In this document: piece by piece, positions 1 to 7,933 of the stretch | Position numbering within the stretch: the stretch's first letter is position 1 | Layout: each line of letters begins with the position of its first letter | Assembly: GCA_001464475.1 (NCBI GenBank) | Contig: LNDX01000014.1 | Coordinates: 1-64,000 of the forward strand | DNA from: Flavobacteriaceae bacterium Ga0077528 | Lineage (GTDB): Bacteria; Bacteroidota; Bacteroidia; Flavobacteriales; Flavobacteriaceae | DNA length: 64,000 nt | Direction: 5' to 3' | The notes under the pieces: model-generated | Seen by the model: only the letters and a program-made list of their open reading frames with translations | The model's database searches: none | Told to the model about the DNA's origin: nothing | Program-made: the position numbers and the translations under genes

Positions 1-5
1 TCTGG

Positions 6-956
6 TTATTTAATTTCAAAAATTGTTTTTACCCAATTTTGAATACTATATTTTTCAAATATTTCTTGCGGTAATTCTTTGTAAGGAGTTTCAAAAAACG
101 AATTGGGAATAGCTGTAGTTTCGTCTTTCCAAATAAAAATATTATTGGCATTATAAAAATCGTAGTTTATAATATCTTCGTTAGTAGTTATCAATTTTTT
201 CCCTTTTCCCATAGCGTCAAATACCCTAAAAGTAAGTCCTTTTTGAATCGTCTTCTGTACATCTAAGATGATTTTAGAATCGTCATAAATTTTTTCGCTT
301 TCTTCAAATGGAATCGCATTTCTAATGAATTCAATACTATTTGATGGATGAATTTTCGGAGCATTTTCATTTTTAGTTTGTAAGAATATTTTAGCAGTTT
401 TACCAAGTTTCTCAACAGAATTTAATATTTTTTTGATTAAATGAATACGTTCATCAAGAGTTCCAATAAAGAAAACATCGTTTTTGGGAGAAGGATTTCT
501 TTCAGTATTAAAATAAAAATTTGTTAATTGTTTTAACTGATATTTTTCAACATCTTTAGGTTCAAAACTGTATTTTACATCAAAAAAAGGCAGTGTTCTT
601 TCGTATCTCGGAATATTATCAAAGCTATCCCAAAAATAAACTACTCTCCTTTTAGCTCGTTCGGTAACGTATTGCAATTCATCGTTAAGTAAAAAATCAG
701 GACAAATCACAAACAAAAAATCAAAATAATCATCTTCAGCAATAGAGCTAATTCGTTCTTTACTAGCCCATATTTTTTTCAAATTTTTCTTTAAAAAAGT
801 TTTGGCTAAGAAGTTCTGAATTTTTTGAAATGAATTTTTGTATTTATAATCTTCAAAAATTATTGACTTTAGTTCACATGAGGTTTGATTCAGAATTTCT
901 TTCTGTATAACTTTATAAATTCCGAAATAATCGGGACACAAAAAAAGTACTTTCAT
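6..956 (-). CDS. CgeB-like glycosyltransferase (LPS/surface glycan)
   Basis: 316 aa, no signal peptide or membrane segment, so probably cytosolic. It opens with a short beta-strand pattern (MKVLFLCPDYFG). The C-terminal half resembles the sugar-nucleotide-binding half of GT-B enzymes of the CgeB/spore-maturation type: DVFFIGTLDERI near residue 160, then a stretch with GLTFRVFDAMGKGKKLITT near 240-260. The function inferred is transfer of a sugar in LPS or capsule assembly; donor and acceptor cannot be told. Its ATG overlaps the stop of the upstream GT2 gene by 4 bp (ATGA), so the two are translationally coupled and lie in one minus-strand operon. Family assignment is moderate. Confidence 0.7.
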   Translation of the reverse strand: MKVLFLCPDYFGIYKVIQKEILNQTSCELKSIIFEDYKYKNSFQKIQNFLAKTFLKKNLKKIWASKERISSIAEDDYFDFLFVICPDFLLNDELQYVTERAKRRVVYFWDSFDNIPRYERTLPFFDVKYSFEPKDVEKYQLKQLTNFYFNTERNPSPKNDVFFIGTLDERIHLIKKILNSVEKLGKTAKIFLQTKNENAPKIHPSNSIEFIRNAIPFEESEKIYDDSKIILDVQKTIQKGLTFRVFDAMGKGKKLITTNEDIINYDFYNANNIFIWKDETTAIPNSFFETPYKELPQEIFEKYSIQNWVKTIFEIK

Positions 957-1873
957 TCAACAATTTTTTGTTTGGTTTTCAATGATTTTGAAAGTGGCGC
1001 ACCAGCCAAAAGTACTTTCAATAAATACCAATATTTAGGCTTGAATAGCGTACTGAAAATGTAATTTATTCGTAAGTAATTCAATAAAAACCAATAACTT
1101 AAATAACCATAGTGCTTTCTAATAATATAAAGCAGTGAAATTTTTAGTTCGGTTTTAATTGTGATACTTTGTGGAGTACTTGCACCGTGATAGTGAACAT
1201 ATTGCGCTTCTGGAATTAAATAACACGATTTTCCTATTTTTTCTAATCGCATACACAAATCAGTTTCTTCATAGTAAAGAAATAGGTTAGTGTCAAATCC
1301 GCCAACTTCATTGAAATCAGAGGTTCTAGTAAACATAAAACTTCCTTGAACGTAGTTTACTTTCTGAGGATTAGTATATTCAAATTTTCTTTTAGGATAT
1401 TTTTTAGGATTTACTTTTTCTAGAAAATCTCTGCCAAAAAGTTCTTTAGAAATGGAGGCAAAATGATCAAAAGCAACCATTCTTTTTCCAGTTTCTGTAA
1501 ACGATTGACCTCCAACCATTGCAATAGCATTGTCTTTTTCAATAGCAGTTTTTAATATTGAAAAGCAGTCGTTCAAAAACAAAGTATCATTGTTTACAAA
1601 AGCAACATATTTGGCATTTGCATATTGGTAACCAGCCATATTTCCGGATCCAAAACCAGTATTGATTTTGCTTCTAACAAGTTGTAAGTTTTTGAAAGAA
1701 TGTGATTTGCAAAAATCTTCTAATAGTTTATAGTCAGCAATTTGAGAGCAATTATCAACAACTATAATTTGATAATTCAAATTTGTAGCTGTTTTTTCCA
1801 CAATACTATCAATGCATTCTTGTGTAAGTTTGCTCGAATTGTAATTTATTATTATTGTTGCTATATCAAACAT
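953..1873 (-). CDS. GT2 family glycosyltransferase (rhamnosyltransferase-like)
   Basis: 306 aa GT-A type transferase. The N-terminus has the usual GT2 start (ATIIINYNSSKLTQECI), followed by IIVVDNCS near residue 40 and the metal-binding region FVNNDT near 95. A W/Y-rich acceptor region (GGFDTNLFLYYEETDLCMR, about residues 190-210) carries the ED acceptor-base motif typical of rhamnosyltransferase-like GT2 enzymes. The C-terminal 50 residues are hydrophobic and basic, suggesting membrane association. It probably adds one sugar during O-antigen or LPS core synthesis. It lies 14 bp downstream of the WaaE-like gene and overlaps the next gene by 4 bp, so the three form an operon. Confidence 0.85.
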   Translation of the reverse strand: MFDIATIIINYNSSKLTQECIDSIVEKTATNLNYQIIVVDNCSQIADYKLLEDFCKSHSFKNLQLVRSKINTGFGSGNMAGYQYANAKYVAFVNNDTLFLNDCFSILKTAIEKDNAIAMVGGQSFTETGKRMVAFDHFASISKELFGRDFLEKVNPKKYPKRKFEYTNPQKVNYVQGSFMFTRTSDFNEVGGFDTNLFLYYEETDLCMRLEKIGKSCYLIPEAQYVHYHGASTPQSITIKTELKISLLYIIRKHYGYLSYWFLLNYLRINYIFSTLFKPKYWYLLKVLLAGAPLSKSLKTKQKIVE

Positions 1874-1887
1874 TTAGTGACGTTTTA

Positions 1888-2655
1888 TTATTCAATTTTT
1901 CTGTATAACATCCAAAGTTGCAAATATCTTTTGAATACCGAAAAGGCATGAACATAAGCTAAAATAAAACCTTCTTTGCCATCAAGTATTCCTAAACGGA
2001 AAAAATATTGCCATAAAAAACGATATAATGGTCTGAAGATAAAATGATAAGCATTTGGTTTTCTTTTTTTGTTATATAGATTTTCTGCTTGCAGTTTACT
2101 ATATAAATTTAGCTTATCGTTGTAGTTGTCAAAATTTTTATAACTAAAGTGATTCAGTTTATTTTTAAGAATACCAATGGTACCATTCGCTTTAACTTCT
2201 TCATGAACCAAGCCATTGTATTGACAGAAATTTTTATTAAAAAGACGCACCGCTTTATCGCTTTGCCATCCACCAAAATGGATATGTCTTCCCATAAAAT
2301 AGAAATTTCGTTTCACAAAAAAGGCTACATCTTCTCCAGGATTTGCAACAATTTCTTGAATTTCATTTTCTAATTCTTTAGTAATAATTTCATCTAAATC
2401 AAAGAATACAATCCAATCGTTCTTCGCTTGATTGATGGCGTAATTTCGTTGTTCAGAAAAGTTAGTAAATTTACGCTCAATAACTTTTACACCCATATTT
2501 TTTGCAATTTCTATAGTGGCATCGCTACTTATAGAATCTACAAAAATGATTTCATCTGCAAAAGACAAGCTTTCAACATATCTTTTTACGTTAACTTCTT
2601 CATTAAAAGTAATGGCTAAGGCAGTTATTTTGGGTATAGCGTTATTTTCAGACAT
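1888..2655 (-). CDS. WaaE/KdtX-like GT2 glycosyltransferase
   Basis: 255 aa from the ATG at 2655 (MSENNAIPKI). A longer reading from a TTG at 2679 lies inside the predicted promoter, so I prefer the ATG. Motifs: ALAITFNEEVNVKRYV at the start, EIIFVDSISSDAT, the DxD-like FFDLDE near residue 90, and the GLVHEEV segment near 150 that is typical of the WaaE (LPS core beta-1,4-glucosyltransferase-like) family. The C-terminal 60 residues are aromatic and basic (RPLYRFLWQYFFRLG) and probably bind the inner membrane. A paralogue with the same architecture sits at 3439-4176. The promoter is the minus-strand arm of the inverted repeat at 2672-2727. Confidence 0.85.
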   Translation of the reverse strand: MSENNAIPKITALAITFNEEVNVKRYVESLSFADEIIFVDSISSDATIEIAKNMGVKVIERKFTNFSEQRNYAINQAKNDWIVFFDLDEIITKELENEIQEIVANPGEDVAFFVKRNFYFMGRHIHFGGWQSDKAVRLFNKNFCQYNGLVHEEVKANGTIGILKNKLNHFSYKNFDNYNDKLNLYSKLQAENLYNKKRKPNAYHFIFRPLYRFLWQYFFRLGILDGKEGFILAYVHAFSVFKRYLQLWMLYRKIE

Positions 2656-2671
2656 ATAAATAGATGAAATA

Positions 2672-2727
2672 TGACACAAATATAATATTTTTACACCAAT
2701 AGTATTTTCAAAATTATATTTGTGTCA
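2672..2727. promoter_or_regulatory. Divergent promoter pair built from an identical 15-bp inverted repeat
   Basis: ATTATATTTGTGTCA occurs on the minus strand at 2672-2686 and on the plus strand at 2713-2727, 26 bp apart. Each copy contains a perfect Bacteroidetes -7 box, TATATTTG. The minus copy suits the WaaE-like gene (ATG at 2655). The plus copy overlaps the apparent GTG start of the deacetylase at 2722. The -33 elements are weak. Confidence 0.6.
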
Positions 2728-3435
2728 AAATTACCCATTTTAATGTATCATAATATTACCCCAAATGACGATTTAAGTTTGGGTTTGACGCTGTCTACAA
2801 GTAAGTTTGAAGAACAATTAGAGTATTTAAATAAAAATAATTACACTTCATTATTTGTGTCTGAATTGGAACAAATGAAGTCTATTTCATCAAAATCTGT
2901 TGTAATAACTTTTGATGATGTTACCGAGAATCAATTGTTGTATGCCTTGCCATTGTTGAGAAAATATAATGTAAAAGCTACTTTTTTTATTCCATTTTCA
3001 TACATAGGTAAAACAGATTTATGGAATAATGGTTCGGAGAAAATAATGACAATTGACCAATTAAAATCATTAGATTCATCAATTATAGAGTTAGGACATC
3101 ATTCTTTTTATCACAGAAAATATTCAGATTTATCAGAGCAAGACATTGAGACCGATTTTGATAAAAGTTTTGATTTAATTGCTAATAACAACTTAAATGT
3201 TTATCCATCATTAGCTTATCCTTATGGTAATTATCCTAAAAAAGGACTAAAAAAGGATGTGTTTTTTACGATTTTAGAAAAAAAAGGAATAAAAATGGCC
3301 TTCAGAATAGGAAATAGAGTAAATTCTTTTCCTTTACAAAGTAAATTTGAAATACAACGAATTGACATTAAAGGTCAAGACACTTTGTTAAAATTCAAAT
3401 GGAAACTAAAAATTGGAAAACTAAGTTTGTTTTAA
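2722..3435 (+). CDS. Polysaccharide deacetylase (NodB/CE4 family)
   Basis: 237 aa. The CE4 core is visible: LPILMYHNI at the start, the VVITFDD motif (metal and base aspartates) near residue 57-64, ATFFIPFSYIG near 87, ELGHHSFYHRKYS (the HxxxH zinc-binding motif) near 121-133, and SLAYPYGNY near 160. It removes N- or O-acetyl groups from a surface polysaccharide. I take the GTG at 2722 because the conserved LPILMYH begins before the first ATG (2743). However, a perfect -7 box ends on that same GTG, so the start is uncertain. No signal peptide is seen. It converges with the WaaE-like gene, with 3 bp between stops. Confidence 0.85.
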   Translation: MSKLPILMYHNITPNDDLSLGLTLSTSKFEEQLEYLNKNNYTSLFVSELEQMKSISSKSVVITFDDVTENQLLYALPLLRKYNVKATFFIPFSYIGKTDLWNNGSEKIMTIDQLKSLDSSIIELGHHSFYHRKYSDLSEQDIETDFDKSFDLIANNNLNVYPSLAYPYGNYPKKGLKKDVFFTILEKKGIKMAFRIGNRVNSFPLQSKFEIQRIDIKGQDTLLKFKWKLKIGKLSLF

Positions 3436-3438
3436 TCG

Positions 3439-4176
3439 CTACTTGATGTCTTTCTCAATAAGCATCATTTTAACATATCTCGAGAAAACCCCATAGGCAT
3501 TGATACTTGCCAAAGCAAGACCAGGAACGCCATCAAGAAATCCTCTTTTCAAAATATAAGAAGAGAAAAAGCGATATAAAGGTTTAAAAAACAAATGAAA
3601 AATAGTTACTTTTTTTCCTTTTTTGAGCGAAGTATTGGCTTGAAACCAAGAATAAGAATCTTTCTTTTTTATTAAATGAAATAAACCTTTGTAGGTATAG
3701 TGAATCATGAAGTTTTTTAAACTGCCAATGCTTCCATCAACATGCAATTTTTCATGAACATCTCCAGTGAATTTTACATTTTTATTCTTAACTAATCTAA
3801 CTACTTTATCTACTTTGTGATAAAGAAAACGATTCATGTAAAAATGCGGAAAACTCAATTTATATCCAGAATGTTGGTTCTTTTCAATAGCGGAAACAAT
3901 TTCATTTTTAAGTTTTTGTGAAACACGTTCGTCGGCATCAATAAAAAGTATCCAATCTCCTGTAGCATAGGATATGGCATGATTTTTTTGATTGGAAAAA
4001 TTATCAAATTTACGTTCCAAAACCTTACAACCATATTCAAGCGCTCTTTCTTTGGTTCCATCTTCACTAAAGGAATCAATCACTATAATTTCACTAGCAA
4101 ATTCCACTGACTTTAGCGCATCGTCTATGTAGTCAATTTCATTGTATGTAGGAATAATAACCGAAAGAGTGGGCAT
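3439..4176 (-). CDS. WaaE/KdtX-like GT2 glycosyltransferase (second copy)
   Basis: 245 aa, paralogue of the protein at 1888-2655 with the same order of motifs: SVIIPTYNEIDYIDDAL at the start, EIIVIDSFSEDGT, the DxD-like LFIDADERV near residue 91, GDVHEKLHV near 140 and a basic-aromatic C-terminus (KPLYRFFSSYILKRGF). The family includes LPS core glucosyltransferases acting on the cytoplasmic face of the inner membrane; the exact sugar is unknown. Two such enzymes in 2.5 kb suggest two related linkages in the same glycan. It is transcribed divergently from the GT2-like gene at 4234, with 57 bp between starts. Confidence 0.85.
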   Translation of the reverse strand: MPTLSVIIPTYNEIDYIDDALKSVEFASEIIVIDSFSEDGTKERALEYGCKVLERKFDNFSNQKNHAISYATGDWILFIDADERVSQKLKNEIVSAIEKNQHSGYKLSFPHFYMNRFLYHKVDKVVRLVKNKNVKFTGDVHEKLHVDGSIGSLKNFMIHYTYKGLFHLIKKKDSYSWFQANTSLKKGKKVTIFHLFFKPLYRFFSSYILKRGFLDGVPGLALASINAYGVFSRYVKMMLIEKDIK

Positions 4177-4218
4177 TAATTTTGCTTTTTTGTAAGTACA
4201 AATTTAATAAAATTAGGT

Positions 4219-4226
4219 TACCTTTG
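4219..4226 (+). promoter_or_regulatory. -7 box TACCTTTG immediately before a start codon
   Basis: A perfect TAnnTTTG box ends at 4226 and the ATG of the next gene is at 4234, leaving 7 nt. A transcript from here would be leaderless or nearly so. Confidence 0.45.
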
Positions 4227-4233
4227 CCGAATT

Positions 4234-4911
4234 ATGCAAAAGAATATTTCAGTAATAGTAGTAGCTAACGATAATTTCGAGTCACTTGAAAAAGTAATTT
4301 GGAGTTACAATACTCAAGCTTTTAGAAATTTCGAAATGATAATAGTAAATCAAAATTCTGATGAAACTATTTCAAAATCAATCACATCCATTCAAAAAGA
4401 AGTTTTTTTTCCAATTGTTTTATTGAACTTTGACAAAGAAAATAATGGTGATGATTGTGTGAAAAAAGCTATCGAAATAGCGTCTACAAATTATGTTTTA
4501 ATTACTAATTCTGATTGTTTAGCAAGACCAGATTTTGTTGAACAACATATTAAAAATAGAGTAGAAGGTTATTTTCTAAATGGTATTTCTTACTCAATAA
4601 ATGCGTTAGTTTCTAATAAAATATCGCAAGAAATAATTTATTCTTCCAAGTGTTTTCAAATGTCTTGGTTAAAATCAAAGAGAATTGGTTTTTATAAAAG
4701 TTTTATGATTTCTTATAGCGGTTTGTTAAGTACATTTTTGGATGCTATTTTTTCTAAAAATGATATTTCAAGTGACAATCTATCTGGTTGGAAATCAGAT
4801 TTTATCCAAATTAATAGTTTTACTAATTTGAAAATTAATAATTTGAAGGAAATTGATTTAAAGCAAAAAAATATTAAGAGTAGAGCAATACTTTTAAAAT
4901 TACAAAATTAA
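4234..4911 (+). CDS. Degenerate GT2-like protein, probably catalytically inactive
   Basis: 225 aa, clearly related to the next gene (5010-5819): both keep the fold start (SVIVVANDNFESLEKV), a SDC..RPDFVE-type segment, CFQMSWLKS and SGWKSDFIQIN. The catalytic motifs are gone. DDGS is replaced by NQNS (residues 39-42), DGD by NSD (92-94), the GYRR segment by GDDCVKKA, the GGPDREFGERL acceptor region is missing, and so is the C-terminal LHLDH. The protein is about 45 residues shorter. The frame is intact and there is a good promoter box, so it could be a pseudo-enzyme with a structural role or a gene in decay. The body is AT-rich even for this region. Confidence 0.6.
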   Translation: MQKNISVIVVANDNFESLEKVIWSYNTQAFRNFEMIIVNQNSDETISKSITSIQKEVFFPIVLLNFDKENNGDDCVKKAIEIASTNYVLITNSDCLARPDFVEQHIKNRVEGYFLNGISYSINALVSNKISQEIIYSSKCFQMSWLKSKRIGFYKSFMISYSGLLSTFLDAIFSKNDISSDNLSGWKSDFIQINSFTNLKINNLKEIDLKQKNIKSRAILLKLQN

Positions 4912-4957
4912 TAAATGCAGCATTTTTGATAGAGGTAATTTTGAATATAATATTCTC

Positions 4958-4965
4958 TATCTTTG
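4958..4965 (+). promoter_or_regulatory. -7 box TATCTTTG for the GT2 gene at 5010
   Basis: Perfect TAnnTTTG, 44 nt before the ATG at 5010. A 7-bp inverted repeat (GATAGAG at 4928-4934, CTCTATC at 4955-4961) overlaps it and could be an operator. It gives this gene transcription separate from the degenerate gene upstream. Confidence 0.45.
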
Positions 4966-5009
4966 ATAAATAAAAAGAATTTCAATTCAAAAATATTTTG
5001 GATAACAAT

Positions 5010-5819
5010 ATGAAAATAACAGTTATAATAAGTACCTACAACGCAGAAGAATGGCTTGAAAAAGTACTAATTGGATATAGCGTTCAAACATATAAAGATT
5101 TTGACATCATTATTGCTGATGATGGTTCGAGACTTTCTACAAAAGAATTGATTGATTCTTATGCTAAAGATTATCCAGTGCCAATTAGACATTTATGGCA
5201 TGAAGATTTAGGATACAGAAGACAAGAAATTCTAAATGTTGCCATCGTAGAAGCCAATCATGATTATATTTTAATGACTGATGGCGATTGTATTCCTAGA
5301 CAAGATTTTGTTGAAGTTCATGCAAAATTAGCTGAGAAAGGTAAATTCTTATCTGGAGGTTATTGCAAATTACCAATGACAACTAGTAAGGCAATTTCTA
5401 AAGATGATATAGTTTCTGGTAGATGTTTTAATGTAAGTTGGTTAAAATCTATTGATAAATTAGGTTTTTCAAATACTTTAAAATTGGGAGCTAATAGTTT
5501 GATAGGTAAATTTTTAGATATTATTTCACCGACCAATCCTTCGTTTAATAATTGTAATTCATCAGGTTTTAAAGCCGACATGATTGCCATTAATGGATAT
5601 GATGAACGAATGAAATATGGTGGTCCAGATAGAGAATTTGGAGAGCGTTTAGAAAATTATGGTGTAAAAGGGAAGCAGATTAGACATAAAGCTATAGTTT
5701 TGCATCTAGATCATGCTAGAGGATACAAAACACCAGAATCTTTAGCAGCAAATTTAGCTATAAGAAAAGAAGTTAGAGATAAAAAGATTGTTTGGACTAA
5801 CTTTGGAATAAAAAAATAA
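5010..5819 (+). CDS. GT2 family glycosyltransferase (chondroitin-synthase-like GT-A domain)
   Basis: 269 aa from the ATG at 5010; an in-frame TTG at 4998 adds only four residues. The GT-A motifs are complete: VIISTYNAEEWL, ADDGS at residues 36-40, GYRR at 68-71, TDGDC (DxD) at 90-94, and a GT27/galactosyltransferase-type acceptor region NGYDERMKYGGPDREFGERL near 190-210, then LHLDH at the end, where a His would bind metal. The family transfers hexose, hexuronic acid or HexNAc from UDP/GDP sugars to LPS or capsule. The next gene is an epimerase 12 bp downstream, probably in one operon. The upstream neighbour is a decayed copy. Confidence 0.87.
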   Translation: MKITVIISTYNAEEWLEKVLIGYSVQTYKDFDIIIADDGSRLSTKELIDSYAKDYPVPIRHLWHEDLGYRRQEILNVAIVEANHDYILMTDGDCIPRQDFVEVHAKLAEKGKFLSGGYCKLPMTTSKAISKDDIVSGRCFNVSWLKSIDKLGFSNTLKLGANSLIGKFLDIISPTNPSFNNCNSSGFKADMIAINGYDERMKYGGPDREFGERLENYGVKGKQIRHKAIVLHLDHARGYKTPESLAANLAIRKEVRDKKIVWTNFGIKK

Positions 5820-5831
5820 CAGTTTTACACT

Positions 5832-6776
5832 ATGCGAATATTAGTTACCGGAGCAGCAGGTTTTATTGGCTCACACTTATGTGAAAAGTTAGCTTCGTTG
5901 CATCATGAAGTAGTTGGAATAGATAATTTCAATGACTACTACGATGTAAAACTAAAAGAATTAAACGCATCTGATTTGGAAAAAGTTGGTGTAAAAATTT
6001 ACAGATTAGATTTGAATGACGATTTAAAATCGGTTTTCGAAACTCCTTTTGATTACATCTATCATTTGGCAGCTCAACCAGGAATTTCTTCTGATACTTC
6101 ATTAAATGATTATGTAACAAATAATATTTTTGCTACTCAAAATTTACTAGAAAGTGTTTTAAAATATAATGCTGATTTAAAGTTATTTGTAAATATTTCT
6201 ACGTCATCTGTTTACGGTTCAGTCGCTACGGTTGATGAAGAAGTAACTCCAAAACCAATTTCATTTTACGGAACAACAAAACTAGCTGCAGAACAACTAG
6301 TTTTAGGTTTGGAAAGAACTAACAAACTTAAAGCTTGCTCAATTCGTTTGTATTCTGTTTATGGACCGAGAGAGCGTCCTGAGAAATTATATACTAAATT
6401 AATTGATAATCTGCATAATAACCAACCATTTCCACTATTTGAAGGAAGTGTGAAACATGAAAGAAGTTTTACCTTTGTTGGAGATATTGTTGATGGATTG
6501 GCTTCAATAATTGGTAACGAATCTATTGTAAATGGTGAGATTATTAATCTCGGTACCGATGTGGTTAATACAACTCAAGAAGGAATTACTATCGTTGAAG
6601 AGATAATGAATAAAAAACTGGTGATTGATCATCAACCAGCACGTAAAGGCGATCAACAAAAGACATCAGCTGTAATAAATAAAGCTATAAAGTTATTAAA
6701 CTACAAACCAAAATCTACGCTAAAACAAGGACTTCAAAAGCAAGTAGATTGGTATTTTGAAAAATTTGTAAAGTAA
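5832..6776 (+). CDS. NAD-dependent epimerase/dehydratase (UDP-glucuronate 4-epimerase-like)
   Basis: 314 aa extended short-chain dehydrogenase. A Rossmann dinucleotide motif is at the start (VTGAAGFIGSHLCEKL), NFNDYYDVKLK follows, the catalytic Ser stretch is NISTSSVYG near residue 125, and the YxxxK pair is YGTTK near 147-151. RLYSVYGPRERPE and FTFVGDIVDG are typical of UDP-glucuronate epimerases and related sugar epimerases. It makes a sugar-nucleotide donor in the cytoplasm for the neighbouring glycosyltransferases. It starts 12 bp after the GT2 gene and its stop codon abuts the stop of the convergent GT9 gene, with no bases between. Substrate is not certain. Confidence 0.85.
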   Translation: MRILVTGAAGFIGSHLCEKLASLHHEVVGIDNFNDYYDVKLKELNASDLEKVGVKIYRLDLNDDLKSVFETPFDYIYHLAAQPGISSDTSLNDYVTNNIFATQNLLESVLKYNADLKLFVNISTSSVYGSVATVDEEVTPKPISFYGTTKLAAEQLVLGLERTNKLKACSIRLYSVYGPRERPEKLYTKLIDNLHNNQPFPLFEGSVKHERSFTFVGDIVDGLASIIGNESIVNGEIINLGTDVVNTTQEGITIVEEIMNKKLVIDHQPARKGDQQKTSAVINKAIKLLNYKPKSTLKQGLQKQVDWYFEKFVK

Positions 6777-7835
6777 TTACAAATTATTTTTTAGAAAAAC
6801 TTCCAAATCGGGAATGATAATTTCAGGCGTCAATTGAAGATAAAATTCTCTTGGATTTTGTTCTATTTGTTTACGCTCTTCATAAGTAAAACCATCATAT
6901 ATTTCAGGTTTTTTATCTAACAAATGAATGGAATGATGTTTAATTCCATCTTCAAAACTTGCCCAATGTGCTTTGTTTACATAAGGTGAAAATATAGTAA
7001 AAGTTGGCTTTTGAAGTGCTTTTGCAATATGAACCGTTCCACCTTCGTTGGCAACCAATACATCACATTGATTCATTAATTTGATAAAATCTCTAATACT
7101 TGGCGCATAGATATCCAAAATGATGTTTTGTTTGTATTGACACATTTCATAAATCGCTAAAGCATCTTTTTTCTGATGTGGCGAATAGTTGAAAAGGAGG
7201 TAAGCATCATAATTTTTTGCTATGTAATCAATAATTGTTGCTACATATTCAAAAGGCATTGATTTTTGTGGCGTACTGCCTAAAACGCCTAACATGATTA
7301 CTTTTTTATCACGATAATTTTTCAACCAATTTTCATTTTTTTCACTTTCAGAAAGAAATAATTTTGGCTCGTAATCTATGGGTTCAAAATCGCCAGCATA
7401 TTCAATAAGATGAACACGATCTTCAATAGCTTTTCCGCAAAATTTTGTTGATGATTTTAAACCTTCTGTTGGATGAGTATAGTAGTTCCAATTGCCAAAT
7501 CGTTTGCGGCTTTTGTGACCTATAGTTTGTTTGGCACCACTAAATTTACAAATTAATCGGCTTTGCGTTTTCGAATAAGGATCAAAAATAATATCGTATT
7601 TTTCTTTTCTAATTTCAAGAATGAACTTAAATAAGTTTTTTATTTTCTTAAGTTCTTTTTCTTTAATAGCAATAATTTTATCTATGTTCGGATTTTGCTC
7701 TAAAACACCGGTTGTAAAATCATATGCCATAAAATGAACTTCACTATCGGGATATTTTCTTTTAAAATTATTGGCAATAACCGAGGCAATTAGCACATCT
7801 CCAATTCGCTTATTTTGTATAATTAATATTTTCAT
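6777..7835 (-). CDS. Glycosyltransferase family 9 (ADP-heptose:LPS heptosyltransferase-like)
   Basis: 352 aa GT-B protein. It begins MKILIIQNKRIGDVLIASVI, the classic GT9 N-terminus with the catalytic D at residue 13. The C-terminal half has MLGVLGSTPQKSMPFEYVA and the nucleotide-binding NQCDVLVANEGGTVHIAKAL (about 255-275; D and N..G..H as in WaaF/WaaC). Known members add heptose to the LPS inner core; here the donor could be another sugar. It converges with the epimerase gene (stops abut), and is divergent from the Kdo-kinase-like gene, which together suggest an LPS core locus. Confidence 0.88.
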   Translation of the reverse strand: MKILIIQNKRIGDVLIASVIANNFKRKYPDSEVHFMAYDFTTGVLEQNPNIDKIIAIKEKELKKIKNLFKFILEIRKEKYDIIFDPYSKTQSRLICKFSGAKQTIGHKSRKRFGNWNYYTHPTEGLKSSTKFCGKAIEDRVHLIEYAGDFEPIDYEPKLFLSESEKNENWLKNYRDKKVIMLGVLGSTPQKSMPFEYVATIIDYIAKNYDAYLLFNYSPHQKKDALAIYEMCQYKQNIILDIYAPSIRDFIKLMNQCDVLVANEGGTVHIAKALQKPTFTIFSPYVNKAHWASFEDGIKHHSIHLLDKKPEIYDGFTYEERKQIEQNPREFYLQLTPEIIIPDLEVFLKNNL

Positions 7836-7933
7836 CCCAAAGAGTTAAAATAAATATCGATTTAATAGAAAAACTATTTCTTGGTGCAAAGTACTATTTT
7901 TTATACTTTTAAACCAAAATATTAACTACAACC

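Noticed and set aside
2656..2679. TTG start of the WaaE-like gene at 2679
   Set aside because: It lies inside the -7 box region and adds eight residues outside the family's start.
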